A DNA stretch of 64,000 nucleotides from NCBI GenBank assembly GCA_025603075.1, contig MU626283.1, forward strand, positions 62,001 to 126,000. Reading direction: 5' to 3'. Source of the stretch: Neoconidiobolus thromboides FSU 785. Lineage: Eukaryota > Entomophthoromycota > Entomophthoromycetes > Entomophthorales > Neoconidiobolaceae. This document shows positions 1 to 11,335 of this stretch, piece by piece (the stretch's first letter is position 1; every line of letters begins with the position of its first letter). Made by a program: the position numbers and the translations under genes. Below the pieces are notes generated by a model. It did no database searches. It was not told where the DNA came from and worked only from the letters and a program-made list of their open reading frames with translations.

Positions 1-1
1 T

Positions 2-1955
2 GAAAGTTATGCTAAACCATATATAACTCATGCCATTAAAAAAGGGATCCCATCTTTATTTTCAAATTTAAAAGATTTATATAAAAATGAAGAAAAGAAA
101 GAAATCATCATCAAAATTATTGAAGAGATTTACAACGAAAGTAAAAATAGTAAAGATTTAGAAGTTAATGGAAATGGTAAAACTCTGACAAAATAATGAA
201 TTGAATTATATATTTACTGAATTTGTTTTATTTAGGTACTTCAGCTGCTAATGAAATCATCTGGAGTGAATATTTTTTAGCTCAACATTATGATAAAATT
301 GGAGATCATCAAAAAGCGTTAGAATTTATTGAATTAGCTATTCAAAGGGAACCTAAAATGGTAGAATTATATATGACTAAAGCTAGGATTTATAAGGTAA
401 ATCGAATTAAAAAATACTATTTATTATTTAAAATATTATAAATTAATATTAATATATGATATATTAGCATCTTAAAAACATTGAAGTAGCTAGTGAAGTT
501 ATGGAAGAAGCAAGAAAAATTGATCTTGCTGATCGATATGTTAATACAAAATGTACAAAATATTTGTTACGTAATAATAAAGTAGAAGAAGCAGAAAATA
601 TTATTACTTTATTTGTTAGAGTAAGTTGAAGAATTAATTTATAATTCATAATTTATATGGATAATAATATATTAAACTGATTCTTTTTTATAGCCTGATT
701 CCAATGACAAATTAAATGAATTAGCTGAAAATCAATGTTTATGGTTTGAAATTGAAGCAGCTAAATCTAGATATCGTCAGAATCAAATTGGCTTAACATT
801 GAAAAAAGCTCATTTAATTGCTAAAGTAAATTGATTTAAATTCTCTATTATTATATAATGTTTAATATTTTTTAGCATTTTAATGATTTTGAAGATGATC
901 AATTAGATTTCCATGGTTATTGTATGAGAAAATCAACTGTTCGTCCATATTTAAGGTTATTATTATAATATATTAATTAATGCTATTATTAATTTAATTT
1001 AATTTAATTTATAGAGCTTTAGTATTTGAAGATAAACTTTATTGTAATAAAACTTATCTTCAAGCAGTAGAATTGGCTGCTAAAGTAAATATTATAATTA
1101 AATTTAAAAATCAAAATTAACAATTATATTTTTAGTGTTATGTTATGATAGCTGAGAATCCAGAAGCAGCTAAAAATGCAGATAATCCAGAATATGGTAA
1201 ATTTTAATCTTTTTTATATTAAATTGCAATATAGTTTTTATATAATGTATTAACTTACTTTCATTATAAATAGCTAAGTTAAGTGCAGCTGAAAAGAAGA
1301 AATTAAAATTAAAACAAAAGAAAGCGTTACAAAAATCTAATCAAGAAAATGAAAAAAACAATGAGCTTACAGGGAAAAATGGTAAGTTAAATTAATATTA
1401 TTGTTACAATTTTAATAAGTTGTTTATTTTTATTATTTTTATTTTAGAATCCAAAAAAGATGAAGATCCAAAAGGTTTAAAATATTTTTCAGTAAGCTTT
1501 GGAAAAATTAATAATTTATCAATATTTATAATTTATTAATATTTATTAAGATTCAAAATCCCCTTGAAGAAGCATTTAAATTAATTAAACCAACACTTGA
1601 ATTTGAGGATTTAACATTATCTTATGTTCAAGCTTGTTTTGAAGTATTAATTCGACAAAGTAAGTTTTATTTATTATCTTATCTTATAAAAAGATTATAT
1701 TAACGATTTATATTATTATTAGATAAATTTCTTCTCAGTTTAAAGATGATATTAAAATCTATTAAATTAGATTCTAAAGATGCATTAATTCAAGAACAAC
1801 TTAAAAAATTCATAGAATGTTTTAATGAAATTAAAAAACAAAAGAAGACACCTGAATATTTAATAAATACAGTTGAAAATCAATTGAAGAAGGTAACTGT
1901 AGATTATCCAGAATATCTAGATATAGTTGTTGGTTTACAAGGATTGGAGATTTAA
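2..1955 (+). CDS. NAA15: N-alpha-acetyltransferase 15, NatA auxiliary subunit (5' truncated by window edge)
   Basis: This is the ribosome-binding, TPR-rich partner of the NatA acetyltransferase, which anchors the catalytic Naa10 and acetylates nascent N-termini. The window holds only the C-terminal part. I read eleven exons: 2-176, 236-396, 468-620, 694-825, 876-955, 1015-1084, 1136-1196, 1274-1381, 1448-1491, 1551-1659 and 1723-1955. All junctions are GT-AG and phases are consistent to the TAA at 1953-1955. Recognisable family stretches are YFLAQHYDKIGDHQKALEFI, the LADRYVNTKCTKYLLR motif, and a DFHGYCMRK segment near the NARP1 end. A Lys-rich linker (about KKLKLKQKKALQK) lies before the last exons. 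The reading frame is open at base 2, so the gene begins upstream of this window. Assignment to the family is secure from residue-level resemblance; exact splice sites are by eye. Confidence 0.93.
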
Positions 1956-2159
1956 CTAAGTGAAAAATTAAAATATGAAGGTATGGGATTATATGTTGAT
2001 GTGACTTTTTAATGAATAAAATTATTAAAAGTAATACACCTTTATTTGATTATTATTATTATAAATTTAATTTAATAGGAAATTATTTTATTTGAGTTAA
2101 AAGTAAGTTTATAAAATAATTAGAAATGAAGTTAAATTATTTTTTATTGTTTTATTATA

Positions 2160-2272
2160 TAAGGGGCTGTTTTTTTCCGTTTCATTACTTTTCTATTTTT
2201 AACACTATTTGAGTTAAAAAATTGTTAGTAAAATTCTTAAACAGAAAAATATATCTACAATACATCCTCATT
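2160..2272 (+). mobile_element. Short TIR element (MITE-like), copy 1, diverged ends
   Basis: This is a plus-oriented copy of the roughly 100-bp element found throughout the window. It has the shared internal blocks TTTCATTACTTTT and TTGTTAGTAAAATTCTTAAA. The left end is mutated (AGGGGCTG) and the right end carries an extra short insertion before CATCCTCA. The flanks are TA on the left and TT on the right, so no matching dinucleotide remains. It lies 15 bp from copy 2 in opposite orientation. Confidence 0.8.
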
Positions 2273-2284
2273 TAATGAATTTGA

Positions 2285-2386
2285 TTTGAAGATGTATTTT
2301 TGTCTAAGAATTTTACTAACAAATTTTCCACTTAAATAGCGCTTAAAAAATGGAAAAAATAATGAAGTCAAAAAAACACTCCCATT
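2285..2386 (-). mobile_element. Short TIR element (MITE-like), copy 2, flanked by TT/TT
   Basis: This is a minus-oriented copy: TGAAGATGTATTTTTG at the left, then the reversed core (AGAATTTTACTAACA, AAATAGCGCTTAAAAAATGG), ending in CACTCCCA. Identical TT dinucleotides flank it. With copy 1 it forms an inverted pair that could fold into a long hairpin. Confidence 0.88.
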
Positions 2387-2463
2387 CAATAGCTTGAGAA
2401 TGTATTTTTTAATTTTATTTAATTTTATTTATTTTAAGTATATTGCTACTTTGAGAATCTATT

Positions 2464-2520
2464 TTATTATTATTATTATTATTATTATTATCATTATTAT
2501 TATTGCTATCATTATTATTA
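2464..2520. repeat. (TTA)n / (ATT)n microsatellite, imperfect
   Basis: About 19 units of a TTA trinucleotide, interrupted by single TCA and TGC variants. It is a non-coding simple repeat and a likely length polymorphism. Confidence 0.9.
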
Positions 2521-3524
2521 TAAAGTCATTCTTATTAAATTATTTTAATTAATAATTATTAAAAGTTATTTTGATAAAGTTAAAGTTGGAATAAAATGAA
2601 GTTATCTTTTTAATTTCATCATAGAAGTTTTTTTATTTAGATAATCTTATAAATATAAATAAACTTGATAGTTGTAATTATTTGTTAACTAAATAATTTA
2701 ATACATTTTAAGATTTTAATTCAAAAGTGTAATTAGATAATTCCTTATTATTTTGTCTAGGGATAATGAAACAACATTTAATTTAACCCAGACAAATTAC
2801 TATGAGCAAAAACTTTCTTAATCTCAGTAAAATATCAATATTCCTTTAAATTTGTACTGAAATAATGAGATTCTATCACTATAATATAATAAAAAAAGCC
2901 TTTTAAAACTCATCATTCTTTTTATTGCACTGTTTTTCAGTTTTTTTAAATATTCTAATAATAAAGAGTAATAATTAAAAAAATTATTCCTAAAATAACT
3001 ACCACTGTTAATAAAATGTTCTCAAACTGAATCTATTTCATATCAACTTCTGAAACAATGGCTTGTAATTTTTCAAACTACCAATAATGACCTAATTTTT
3101 ATTATTTTATTTTAAACCAGTAATTTTATTATCTTAATTCAAATTAATATCTTATTTATTTTAATAAACAATCTAACTTAAAAAAAATTATACAATTTAA
3201 TGTTACATTCTGTTTTATTTTTAAATAGTATATAGAACAAATAGAATCTTTATTCTCACCTCTTTTGCTATCACGCGACTTTATAACCTGCTTTTCTCAA
3301 CGTCAATCAAATAACTCTTGATTCATGATTTAGAATCATATTAACTTGAGTAACATTGTGGAGCATTCCGTTGAACCAATTAGATTTGAGGTTAGATAAA
3401 ACTAAAATCTAGTATAAAATCAAACTAAATTTAATTTTATATTAATTTAATTTTTTTAAAAAGAAAATTTGTTATTTATTTTCATTATTATTATTACAAG
3501 CCAACATCAATTATCAATTCAAAT

Positions 3525-3785
3525 ATGTTTAAAAGAATTTGTATATTTTTCTATCTGTTACTCACCGTATTTTCAATCCCTTTACTATTACCCAGGAACT
3601 TAAATGATTTTCAATCAGGTTGTAGTACTGGTATAAAAAGTATAAGATTATTAAATGGTAGGAGTAATGAAAAAGAATGGAAACTAATAACAGAATCAAA
3701 TCAATCTTATTTTAATATGGATTTATTTACAACTACTCAAGGTCAAACATTACTATGGAATATTTTGGATTTCTTATCTTTTTAA
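3525..3785 (+). CDS. Small putative secreted protein, 86 aa
   Basis: I do not recognise this protein. The single-exon frame opens with a classical signal-peptide profile: a basic residue at position 4, then a hydrophobic stretch rich in Ile, Phe and Leu (residues 5-23). The remainder is about 60 mostly polar residues with a single Cys after the hydrophobic stretch (near residue 33). The upstream 40 bases are A/C-rich like other fungal leaders, which supports the start. It stands alone between NAA15 and the convergent DNAJC3 gene. A chance frame in AT-rich DNA is the main alternative. The signal-peptide-like N-terminus is what makes me keep it. Confidence 0.38.
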   Translation: MFKRICIFFYLLLTVFSIPLLLPRNLNDFQSGCSTGIKSIRLLNGRSNEKEWKLITESNQSYFNMDLFTTTQGQTLLWNILDFLSF

Positions 3786-3992
3786 AAATCAAATAGTTTT
3801 GAATTTTTGCTAAAAAAAACAAGCATATCTTTTTTATTTAACTGTGTTAAAAAGCCCCTTTTTATTCTCTTATGAATTCTACTTTCTATATTTCTTTTAT
3901 CTTGTATTTACTTATAAATAAAAAATGGCAATTAAATTTCACTTTATATAAATATTTTAAAATTATATTATTTTATTATTTTTATTTTAACC

Positions 3993-4100
3993 TATGAAAC
4001 TGTTTTTTTAGTTTTTTTAGTTTTATCATTTTTTTCATTTTTAAGGTGCTATTTAAGTGAAAAAATTGCTAGTAAAATTACCAAATAAAAAAACCACATA
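3993..4100 (+). mobile_element. Short TIR element (MITE-like), copy 3, strongly diverged
   Basis: The core is recognisable (TTATCATTTTTTTCATTTTT, then GTGCTATTTAAGTG and TTGCTAGTAAAATTA), but the ends are degraded (TGAAACTG and ACCACA). TA still flanks both sides. It looks older than copy 4, which lies 68 bp downstream in the same orientation. Confidence 0.72.
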
Positions 4101-4168
4101 TTAAAATTAGTATAGTGTAATTATTATCAAATTCATTTCTAGTATTAAAATTTATATATTCTACATTG

Positions 4169-4273
4169 TATGGGGATGTCTTTTTTGACTTCATTATTTT
4201 TTCCATTTTTTAAGCGTTATTTAAGTGGAAAATTTGTTAGTAAAACTCTTAAACATAAAAATATATCCCTATA
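4169..4273 (+). mobile_element. Short TIR element (MITE-like), copy 4, within the 3' flank of the DnaJ gene
   Basis: A near-complete copy: TGGGGATGTCTTTTTTG at the left, TTTTTTAAGCGTTATTTAAG in the middle, ending in ATATCCCTA. TA flanks both sides. Its right end is 27 bp from the stop codon of the minus-strand DNAJC3-like gene, so it very probably lies inside that gene's transcribed 3' end. Confidence 0.9.
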
Positions 4274-4300
4274 TATTATATTATATTAATAAATTTTTAT

Positions 4301-6259
4301 TTAAAACCCAAAATGAAATTGATGTTCAAAACCACCACCTTGATGACTTCCATGACCTCCTTTTTGAAAGAAAAACTGGAATGGATCACCACCTGAAAAT
4401 GGATGTCCATGACCACCAAATGGATTCTCATTATGTCCATGACCACCAGTAGGATCATTTGGATCATCTCCTTGATCAAATCGAGCTTTTAATTCTATAT
4501 TAAAATAATTATTATTAATCTTAAGCCCATAGAAATAAAATAAATAATTTTATTTTTACCTTCATTTGATAATACTTCGTAAGCTTGATTTAATTCTGCC
4601 ATTTTCTTTTCAACTTCTTCTTTTGGTAAATCACCACGATAAGTATCTGGATGCCATTTTCTAGCTAATTTTAAAAATGCTTTTTTGATTTCTTTTTGTC
4701 CTGCATTTCGCGACACTTGTAAGATTTTATAATAATCTTTTTGTTTACTTTGTTTAAGTTTAATTTGTGCATTTCTTAATTTTTCTTTAATCTAATACAA
4801 ATATAAAAGTTAGTTAAATATTATTTGTTATTTAATTGTTACTCACCTTTTTATCTCCTTCTTTAATTTCATTAGCTTTCTTTAAATCTTGAATTGCTTC
4901 TTCATATTTTTCCATTAGTATATATACTTCAGATCTAGCTACTAAGGGTATTGAAGATTCTGGTTGAAGTTCAATTGCTTTTGTACAACTATCAATACTT
5001 TTTCCTTTATTTTTAAGCTAAATAATAATTACTTAATTATAATAATAATATAAATAATATTATAACTTACTCTTTGATTAGCAATACAACTATAAATGTA
5101 CAATTTGCCCATTAATTGATTTGGACCGAAATCTGTAGCACCAATTTCATTAACAATTTCCTTTAATTTAGCTTCAATAGAAATTAATAAACCATCATTA
5201 TTATCATTATCTAAAATTTCATTAATTTCTTTCCAATCTTTCTTTTTATAAAGTGTTTGTAAGTTGGCCATTTGTTTTTCACTCTTTTTAATTTGTTTAA
5301 ATAAAGCTTTAAACTTTTTAGAATCCGGATCATAATGCAATATCTTCTTAACATTTTTGATAGCTGCATCGAAATCATACATTATATAATAATTAATTAG
5401 AGTTAATTTTTGTAATGTTTCTTGATCTAAAGGAGATAATTGAATTACTCGACTATAAATAATAACAATAATTAGTTATTTATAGCATATTAATCTAATA
5501 AGTAACTTACGTCCAATCACCAATAGCTTCTTCATATAAATTTTGAGAAATAGCTGAATAAGCCCTTTTTTTACGTAATTCTAAAGCTTGTGGAGCTACC
5601 ATTAATAGAAATGAAAATGTTTCCCCTGCCGATTTAAATTCTTTGTTTTGTAATTGTTTTTCACCAACAGAAACTAATTGACTTGCTTCAGTTACTTTTT
5701 CTAACTAAAATAATAAAGACCGTTATTATTATTACTTGATATCAATATAATAAAATAACTACTTACCAATTCAATAGTATCTTGATGTTGTTCATTAGTA
5801 CTTAAAAATTGTTTCAAATCTTTAATAGCCAATTCAAACTCGCCTTTTTTAGCATAAATTTTACCACGTTGCAAATAAGCCTAATTTCAAAATTAATAAA
5901 TAACTAAACTATCAATAAGACATTAACTAACCTGATTAAAATCGGGTTTAATATCCAAAATAGAAGAAAAATCATCAATAGCTTGTTGATTTCTACCAAG
6001 AGTAACTAAAGCAGTGGCGCGTTTAAAATAACTTAGATAGTTTTTTGGATCAAGTTCTAAAAGTAATTTGTTAGATTTAAAGATTTCAAGGAATAAGTTT
6101 TTAAAATTTACCTATGGCATTATTATAAGCTTCTAAAGCATCAGTAAATTGACCTTGAGATAAAAAAGAGTTAGCTTCAGTTAACCATTGTTCACTATTT
6201 TTTTCACAATTAGTCAATTGAAGTTGAAGTAATAACAATGAAAGTATATGGAATCTCAT
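4301..6259 (-). CDS. DNAJC3/p58IPK-type ER co-chaperone with TPR repeats and C-terminal J domain
   Basis: A 519-aa protein in eight exons: 6259-6112, 6056-5932, 5880-5767, 5704-5511, 5452-5071, 5017-4847, 4791-4560 and 4494-4301, all GT-AG and phase-consistent. It begins with a signal peptide ([18 protein letters not shown]), then TPR units through about residue 400. A J domain follows from [13 protein letters not shown], with the HPD motif in [12 protein letters not shown] Gly/His/Phe-rich tail ends in QFHFGF. This order and length match metazoan DNAJC3 (about 504 aa), an ER-luminal co-chaperone that delivers misfolded clients to Hsp70 (BiP) and stimulates its ATPase. No KDEL-like signal is visible at the C-terminus. 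A short mobile element sits in its immediate 3' flank. The ER location is inferred from the signal peptide and the family. Confidence 0.92.
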
Positions 6260-7069
6260 TGTTTTAAAATAATAACAATAATAAAATTAAAAGAATAAAA
6301 AATTGAAATAACAGTCATATTGTAAATTTAATTTATAGTTTGAGGAAAGTTTGGTAGCTAATTTTTTTTATCAATAGCCAATCATTTTTTACACTTTTGA
6401 ATTTTTGTTAATATTAGCAAATTATATTCTTTGTTCATAGTTCTTAACTAACTTAATTTCCAATCTTTTTAAACCACATAATCGAAATTGATTAAACTTT
6501 AAAAGCCAAGAATGACTATTGGCTTAATAAATTAAATCATTTGTTATGGAAATTAATTGAAGCATGATCTGATTAATCTAAGCTTTATTTCTTAGTCTAA
6601 AATTAATCAAAAAAGTAAGTTTATTAACTTTTCCGTTATTATCAACTATCAAAATGGACAAGTCTTTAGAATTCAAAGCAAATAATTTAAGCTAACTGTT
6701 TTCAACAGTTTTTATAATCATAATTATACTATCAAAAAAAAAAAGAAAGGGATTAAAGCAAATCAATATAATAAATTTAAACAAAAATCTAAATACAAAT
6801 ATAAAATTTATTTTATTGTTTCTTAATTTTATAACTCAACTCAGAATAATTCCTCAACTCTACCAACCAATGTTTGAAACTAAAAGTTAATTATGAAAAA
6901 ATGGATCAGCTAACTTTATAAAGTAGTACAAATTAATTTTTTAACTATTAATTCATATTTGGAAAGCATTATTTATTCAGTGTAGTAACTAAAGGTTATA
7001 ATAAACTTAATTCTATTGTTTATCAATATATAACATCTAGTTTATCAGCTATCTTGATCTTATTTCACT
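6260..7069. other. Gene-free stretch upstream of the DnaJ gene
   Basis: It should contain the promoter of the minus-strand DNAJC3-like gene at its left end. I see no frame, RNA gene or repeat that I can support in the remainder. Confidence 0.5.
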
Positions 7070-7678
7070 TTAACAAATGCTACTCAGTTGATGAGCTTCT
7101 ATGACTTGGATTGGGGTTATAGAGGCGTGATCTTGCATGAAGTAGGAGTTCATCTCTGATGAAGCTACTGTTTGTATATTTTTCAAGTGAAGTCTAAAAG
7201 TATAATAAGTAATTTTCAAAATTGGTGTATACTTTTACCTAAGTTAAGCTGATATAATTCTTATCAAGCTTTACACCTTGAAGTTTTTAAAAGGTTAGCT
7301 ATATCATGGAAAGTTTCAAATTCAACAACCCTATAAATCCAATTAATAAACTTATTAAATAGTTATTAAATTTACACTTTTTTTGAGCAACTTTCACCAA
7401 GAACAATATTTGAAATTTCTGCAGCGATTTCTACAGAAGCTTGAATATCTTAATAACGTTTTAGGTTGAATTTTTACTATTAGGTTATTATACTGCTTTG
7501 AAATTTGAATTGAAAGGGTGATTTCTAAGTATAGTTCCATTTTAGGAATATACATAACACCGTTATTCTTTACTAAAAAACTAATATTTTAATTTTAATC
7601 TTTTTTAGTTCCTACTAATAAATTCTCCTTTTTATCATTCTTTACGAAAGGCGGAATACTTGATTGATCTATTAACAT
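7070..7678 (-). CDS. Cryptic five-exon small gene, unknown function (candidate)
   Basis: I do not recognise this gene. No single frame is long, but five short exons join in phase with GT-AG introns of 45-91 nt: 7678-7616, 7524-7494, 7448-7376, 7330-7277 and 7193-7070, ending in TAA. They would encode 114 aa with an Ala/Glu/Ile-rich middle (IQASVEIAAEISNIVLG) and a C-terminal MQDHASITPIQVIEAHQL. Phase agreement at four consecutive introns of local length is unlikely by chance. Just upstream, 7940-7710 reads as a further coding-like stretch (GVVQKNVEKFLISYGEVLK, then after a possible intron YYKLNDLEFFGKK). I cannot connect it to the first exon without a stop, so the start is uncertain. The whole could also be a decaying larger gene. 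Confidence 0.4.
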
Positions 7679-8195
7679 GTGTTAACTTTTGTACTAAATA
7701 TTATAAATTATTTTTTCCCGAAAAATTCTAAGTCATTGAGTTTATAACTGCAAACTTCAACATCTTTAGCATGGCCAAAATCCAACATTCAAGCAAAATT
7801 AAGATATATACTATAAAGCAGGATCATTATGGAGACCAATCTTCAAAACTTCTCCATAAGAAATGAGAAATTTTTCAACGTTTTTCTGTACAACTCCGCT
7901 AAGTAAATAATCAATATATACACGTGATAGGTTTTTTTAAAAGCAGCATATTTAGTTAAAAATAAATAGGCAAAATAAGTACAGAAGGATGGCTGGGGAA
8001 GAAAAAGTCAATTAGGGGACGCAAGCATCCCTCAAAAGCTAAGATATTTTGAAAAGTATTACAAACTTATGCTAGTCAAGGTATTTAAATGACGTAACAT
8101 ATATTTATTGCAACCATACTTTGAATTATGAGTGTTGTTATCTAAACAAAAATAAGGAGTAAGTCCAATTAGTTTTGAAAAGGTATGCAATTACA

Positions 8196-8296
8196 TACGG
8201 ATGTATTTTTTCGTTTAGGAGTTTTACTAATAGCTTTTCCACTCAAATAGTACTTAAAAAATAGAAAAAGTGATAAAACCAAAAAAACACCCCATA
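8196..8296 (-). mobile_element. Short TIR element (MITE-like), copy 5
   Basis: A minus-oriented copy: CGGATGTATTTTTTCG, the reversed core (GAGTTTTACTAATAG, AAATAGTACTTAAAAAATAG), ending in ACACCCCA. TA flanks both sides and one base is missing at the left end. It lies between the cryptic gene and the 3-ketoacyl-CoA reductase gene. Confidence 0.88.
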
Positions 8297-8668
8297 TTCT
8301 AGCATATATTTACAATTTTATTTGTATGATTTATAAGATAAGTTTATATTAAATATCAATTCACTCAATGTCAAAGCTTTTCTTTAAACAAATGGAAATT
8401 AATAAGTTTAAAAAATATAGATGGGCACACATTTTATTTCAAGCTTTAACTGGTACTTTAATTTAATTTATTCAAAAAATGACCATAATATTAACAAGAA
8501 AGATTTATATTATAACATCTTGTGTTTAGTTTTGGACATTAATCTCAAGCATTAATAGCAGTGCCCTAAATTTAAACGCAAAATGTTATGGTATATAAAC
8601 GATAGCAAAAACCAAATTAAAAGACTTAACAATCTCATCAAAATAACAAAATAAAACATTAAAAAACT

Positions 8669-9988
8669 TTAATTTTTAACATCTCCACTAGTTCCCTCTT
8701 GACTTTCCCTTTCCTTTTTTCTAAGAGCTCTTTTGCGAGTGGATACCATTTGATCTAAAAAAGACCATCAATATCATTAAATAATAAAATAAATATTAAA
8801 CTTACCCTTATTTAAAAAGATCCAAAAGTCTAAGTTAGCAAAATTAGAAGTAAGTGCATGAATAATAGCATGTGGGAAATAGGGAGTTGAATTATTAGGG
8901 ATATTAGAACCACCTGGGACACCAATCTTATTCAATACAGTTTTAGCAAAAGATTCAGCTGTTGGAATAAGGAAAGAAGATTTTTTAAATTTAGATAATT
9001 TAGAAACCACAAAATAAGGGATGATATTAGTAACTAAGATCTTATCTTTTTCCAATTCAGGTCCTAAAGCTGCTGAAAAAGTTTGTAAAAAGGATTTACT
9101 ACTTGAATAAGTAGTCAATAAGGGGGTAGGGATTAAACCAGCAAAAGAACCAATATTCATAATTAAACCTGAATAATCACTACTATTAGTAGCCTTCTTC
9201 ATTACTGGTATAATTAATTTGGTCATAAATAAAGTTCCATAAACATTGATATTCAAGATATCTTCAATTTCGCTATCTTCTTCTTCTTCAAGGTATTTAG
9301 GATGTTCGTGACTTTTACCAACATTGTTAACTATAAAGTTATTAGCTCAATTTATTAAATGCTAATTTTACTTACTTAAAACATGGATAGGTAAATCTTT
9401 AATCAATTGTTTTACAGGTTCAAATTTAGCTACTCCAGGTTTAGCGAAATCCAAAGCTAAAGTTTTGATTTCTACCTCGTTGTCTTTACCTAATAAAAGT
9501 TGTTATTTATGTTATTTATTATCGCAGTTTTACAGCTTACTTATTTCCTCTTTAAGTTGATCTAACTTGGATTGAGTACGAGAGATTAAGACTAAATTAA
9601 ATTTCTCTTTAGCAAGTAATAAGGTTAACTCTTTTCCAATTCCATCAGTACATCCAGTAATTACTAATATCTAAGCTTAGTTTAATTTCTAAAATAAAAA
9701 CTTTCTATTTACCTGCCCATGCTCCAGTATTGGCGCCGAATTCTTTAATCTAAAAGCTTAGTTATTGAAAAGTTTTTAATGTGCTAAGTGAACAAATTAC
9801 ATTCTTTCCTGGTGCAATATAGCAACTAAAGATGGTACCGACGATAGGTAAAATTTTATAACAAATATAAACCAATCCGAAAAATTTCAAGGCTTGACTA
9901 ACAAGTTCATTTTCTAAAATTCCTAGAGTAATGTATTATATTGATTTCTTATACTTCTAAATTGCAAAGTACCATATAAAATATCCAT
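8669..9988 (-). CDS. IFA38: Very-long-chain 3-oxoacyl-CoA reductase (KAR/HSD17B12 type)
   Basis: An NADPH-dependent short-chain dehydrogenase for the second step of microsomal very-long-chain fatty-acid elongation at the ER. Seven exons: 9988-9973, 9922-9801, 9749-9713, 9663-9541, 9489-9376, 9330-8806 and 8754-8669. The N-terminus is hydrophobic ([16 protein letters not shown]). The cofactor motif is [13 protein letters not shown], followed by [11 protein letters not shown] and NINVYG. The catalytic region is [19 protein letters not shown], giving Ser plus Yxxx[18 protein letters not shown] segment is typical of the KAR subgroup. At the third junction an earlier AG (9671) would give a stop, so I use the acceptor whose exon starts at 9663. 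The first exon is only 16 nt. The tail is Lys/Arg-rich ([13 protein letters not shown]) with no terminal KKxx. The family is clear; the symbol follows the yeast orthologue. Confidence 0.88.
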
Positions 9989-10223
9989 TTTATAAAAAAA
10001 AAGTAACTTTAAAAAATATAAAAAATTCGAGTTTTAAGATGACTCAATAATTATAGTTTAAGCCAATAAAAGATAGCCTTGTAGTTAAGATAAAAGGAAT
10101 GTTATTATTCCATAAATTTAAAGGGATGATTAGTCATTTGAAATAAATTATAACTACCTAAAATACAATAAATAGATAAAACAGTAATAAAATCAACCAC
10201 ATTATTAAAAGAAAACAAAAATT

Positions 10224-10826
10224 TTATTCAACTAAAGCCACACATTCAATCTCAACTTTAACATCCTTAGGAAGACGAGCAACTTCAACAGCTGCACGAG
10301 CTGGACGGTGTTCACCAAAGTGCTATTAAACCTATAAATAAAAGTACTAAAAAAAATCAAAATCTCTTACCTCAGCATAAACTTCATTCATTTTAACAAA
10401 GTCATTCATATCCTTTAAAAATACAGTAGTTTTAATTACTTTGTTAAAGTCAGAGTCAGCAGCCTTTAATACTTGTCTTAAATTTTTCAAACTTTGATGC
10501 TAGATTTTAAAAATTTAAATTTAGAATTATTATTCATTTAATTCAATAGCTATATAACTTACAGTTTGGCTAGTAATATCTTCTGGAATACTACCATCTT
10601 CTGGAACTACAGGAATTTGACCAGATACAAATACAAAACCATTAGCTTTGATGGCTTGGGCTATATGGAAATTGGTGTTACTGTTGTTGATATCAGTAAC
10701 ATTTTAAAATTATGACTTACAATATGGTCCAATAGCTTTAGGAGCTAGTTCGGTATGTACTACTTTTAAATTTGACATGTTACGTACTTGAGTTTTAAGA
10801 CTACGAATGATACTAGTTGCAAACAT
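10224..10826 (-). CDS. MMF1: RidA/YjgF/Mmf1 family reactive-enamine deaminase
   Basis: Members hydrolyse reactive 2-aminoacrylate/imine intermediates made by pyridoxal-dependent dehydratases, protecting branched-chain amino-acid and one-carbon enzymes. Four exons (10826-10721, 10660-10563, 10499-10371, 10322-10224) give 143 aa. The first 16 residues ([16 protein letters not shown]) form a basic, amphipathic leader typical of mitochondrial import. A second Met follows at residue 17, where a cytosolic form could start. Family signatures are [34 protein letters not shown] and the C-terminal [21 protein letters not shown], which carries the substrate-binding Arg (PARAA). Length matches Mmf1 of yeast mitochondria (about 145 aa). 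Mitochondrial location is inferred from the leader. Confidence 0.93.
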
Positions 10827-11335
10827 TAAAACAAAGTTTAAATATACTTTTCAAGCTTATGTCATCTTTTTACTTTGACTAAACTCGGTGGTAGGTAACG
10901 CTATCTTATTGGTTGCAATTAATTTTCTAAAAGTACTAAAGAACAAAACTGGGTCAATTTATACCCACGGTGCAACATTTTTTTAGAAAAGTGTAACCAA
11001 AGCTAGAAAAATGCTTTAAAACACTGGAGATTAAACATTATAAGCAAAAATTTAACAAAATAGTGATTTTAGTATTTTGTTGTTTTTGGTAAGTTTTTTA
11101 CTTGTTATTGCCAACTGTTAGAGTTTATATATATATTTCAAAAGGATATAATTGCAAAAATAGTAAATTATGCATAAACAGGATGAAAATGAAGGTTATC
11201 CCTTCTATAGAAAATCAATAGATTATTTCTTAAATTTTAAATTTTGAATACAAAAAATTATTTTCAATATTAACTAGGCATTTAAGTCCATTCAAATAAA
11301 AAATTACAATTTAATTAATATGATATAAACAAGAA

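Larger units (their letters stand above)
1956..3524. other. Gene-free stretch with paired short inverted-repeat elements and a TTA microsatellite
   Basis: I see no coding signal here on either strand. The stretch holds two oppositely oriented copies of the window's short mobile element (listed separately) and a long TTA-type microsatellite. The rest is AT-rich sequence without recognisable content. Confidence 0.6.

Noticed and set aside
4225-4479. His-rich frames on both strands near the DnaJ 3' end
   Set aside because: They are shadows of the Gly/His-rich C-terminal exon of the DNAJC3-like gene and of element copy 4.
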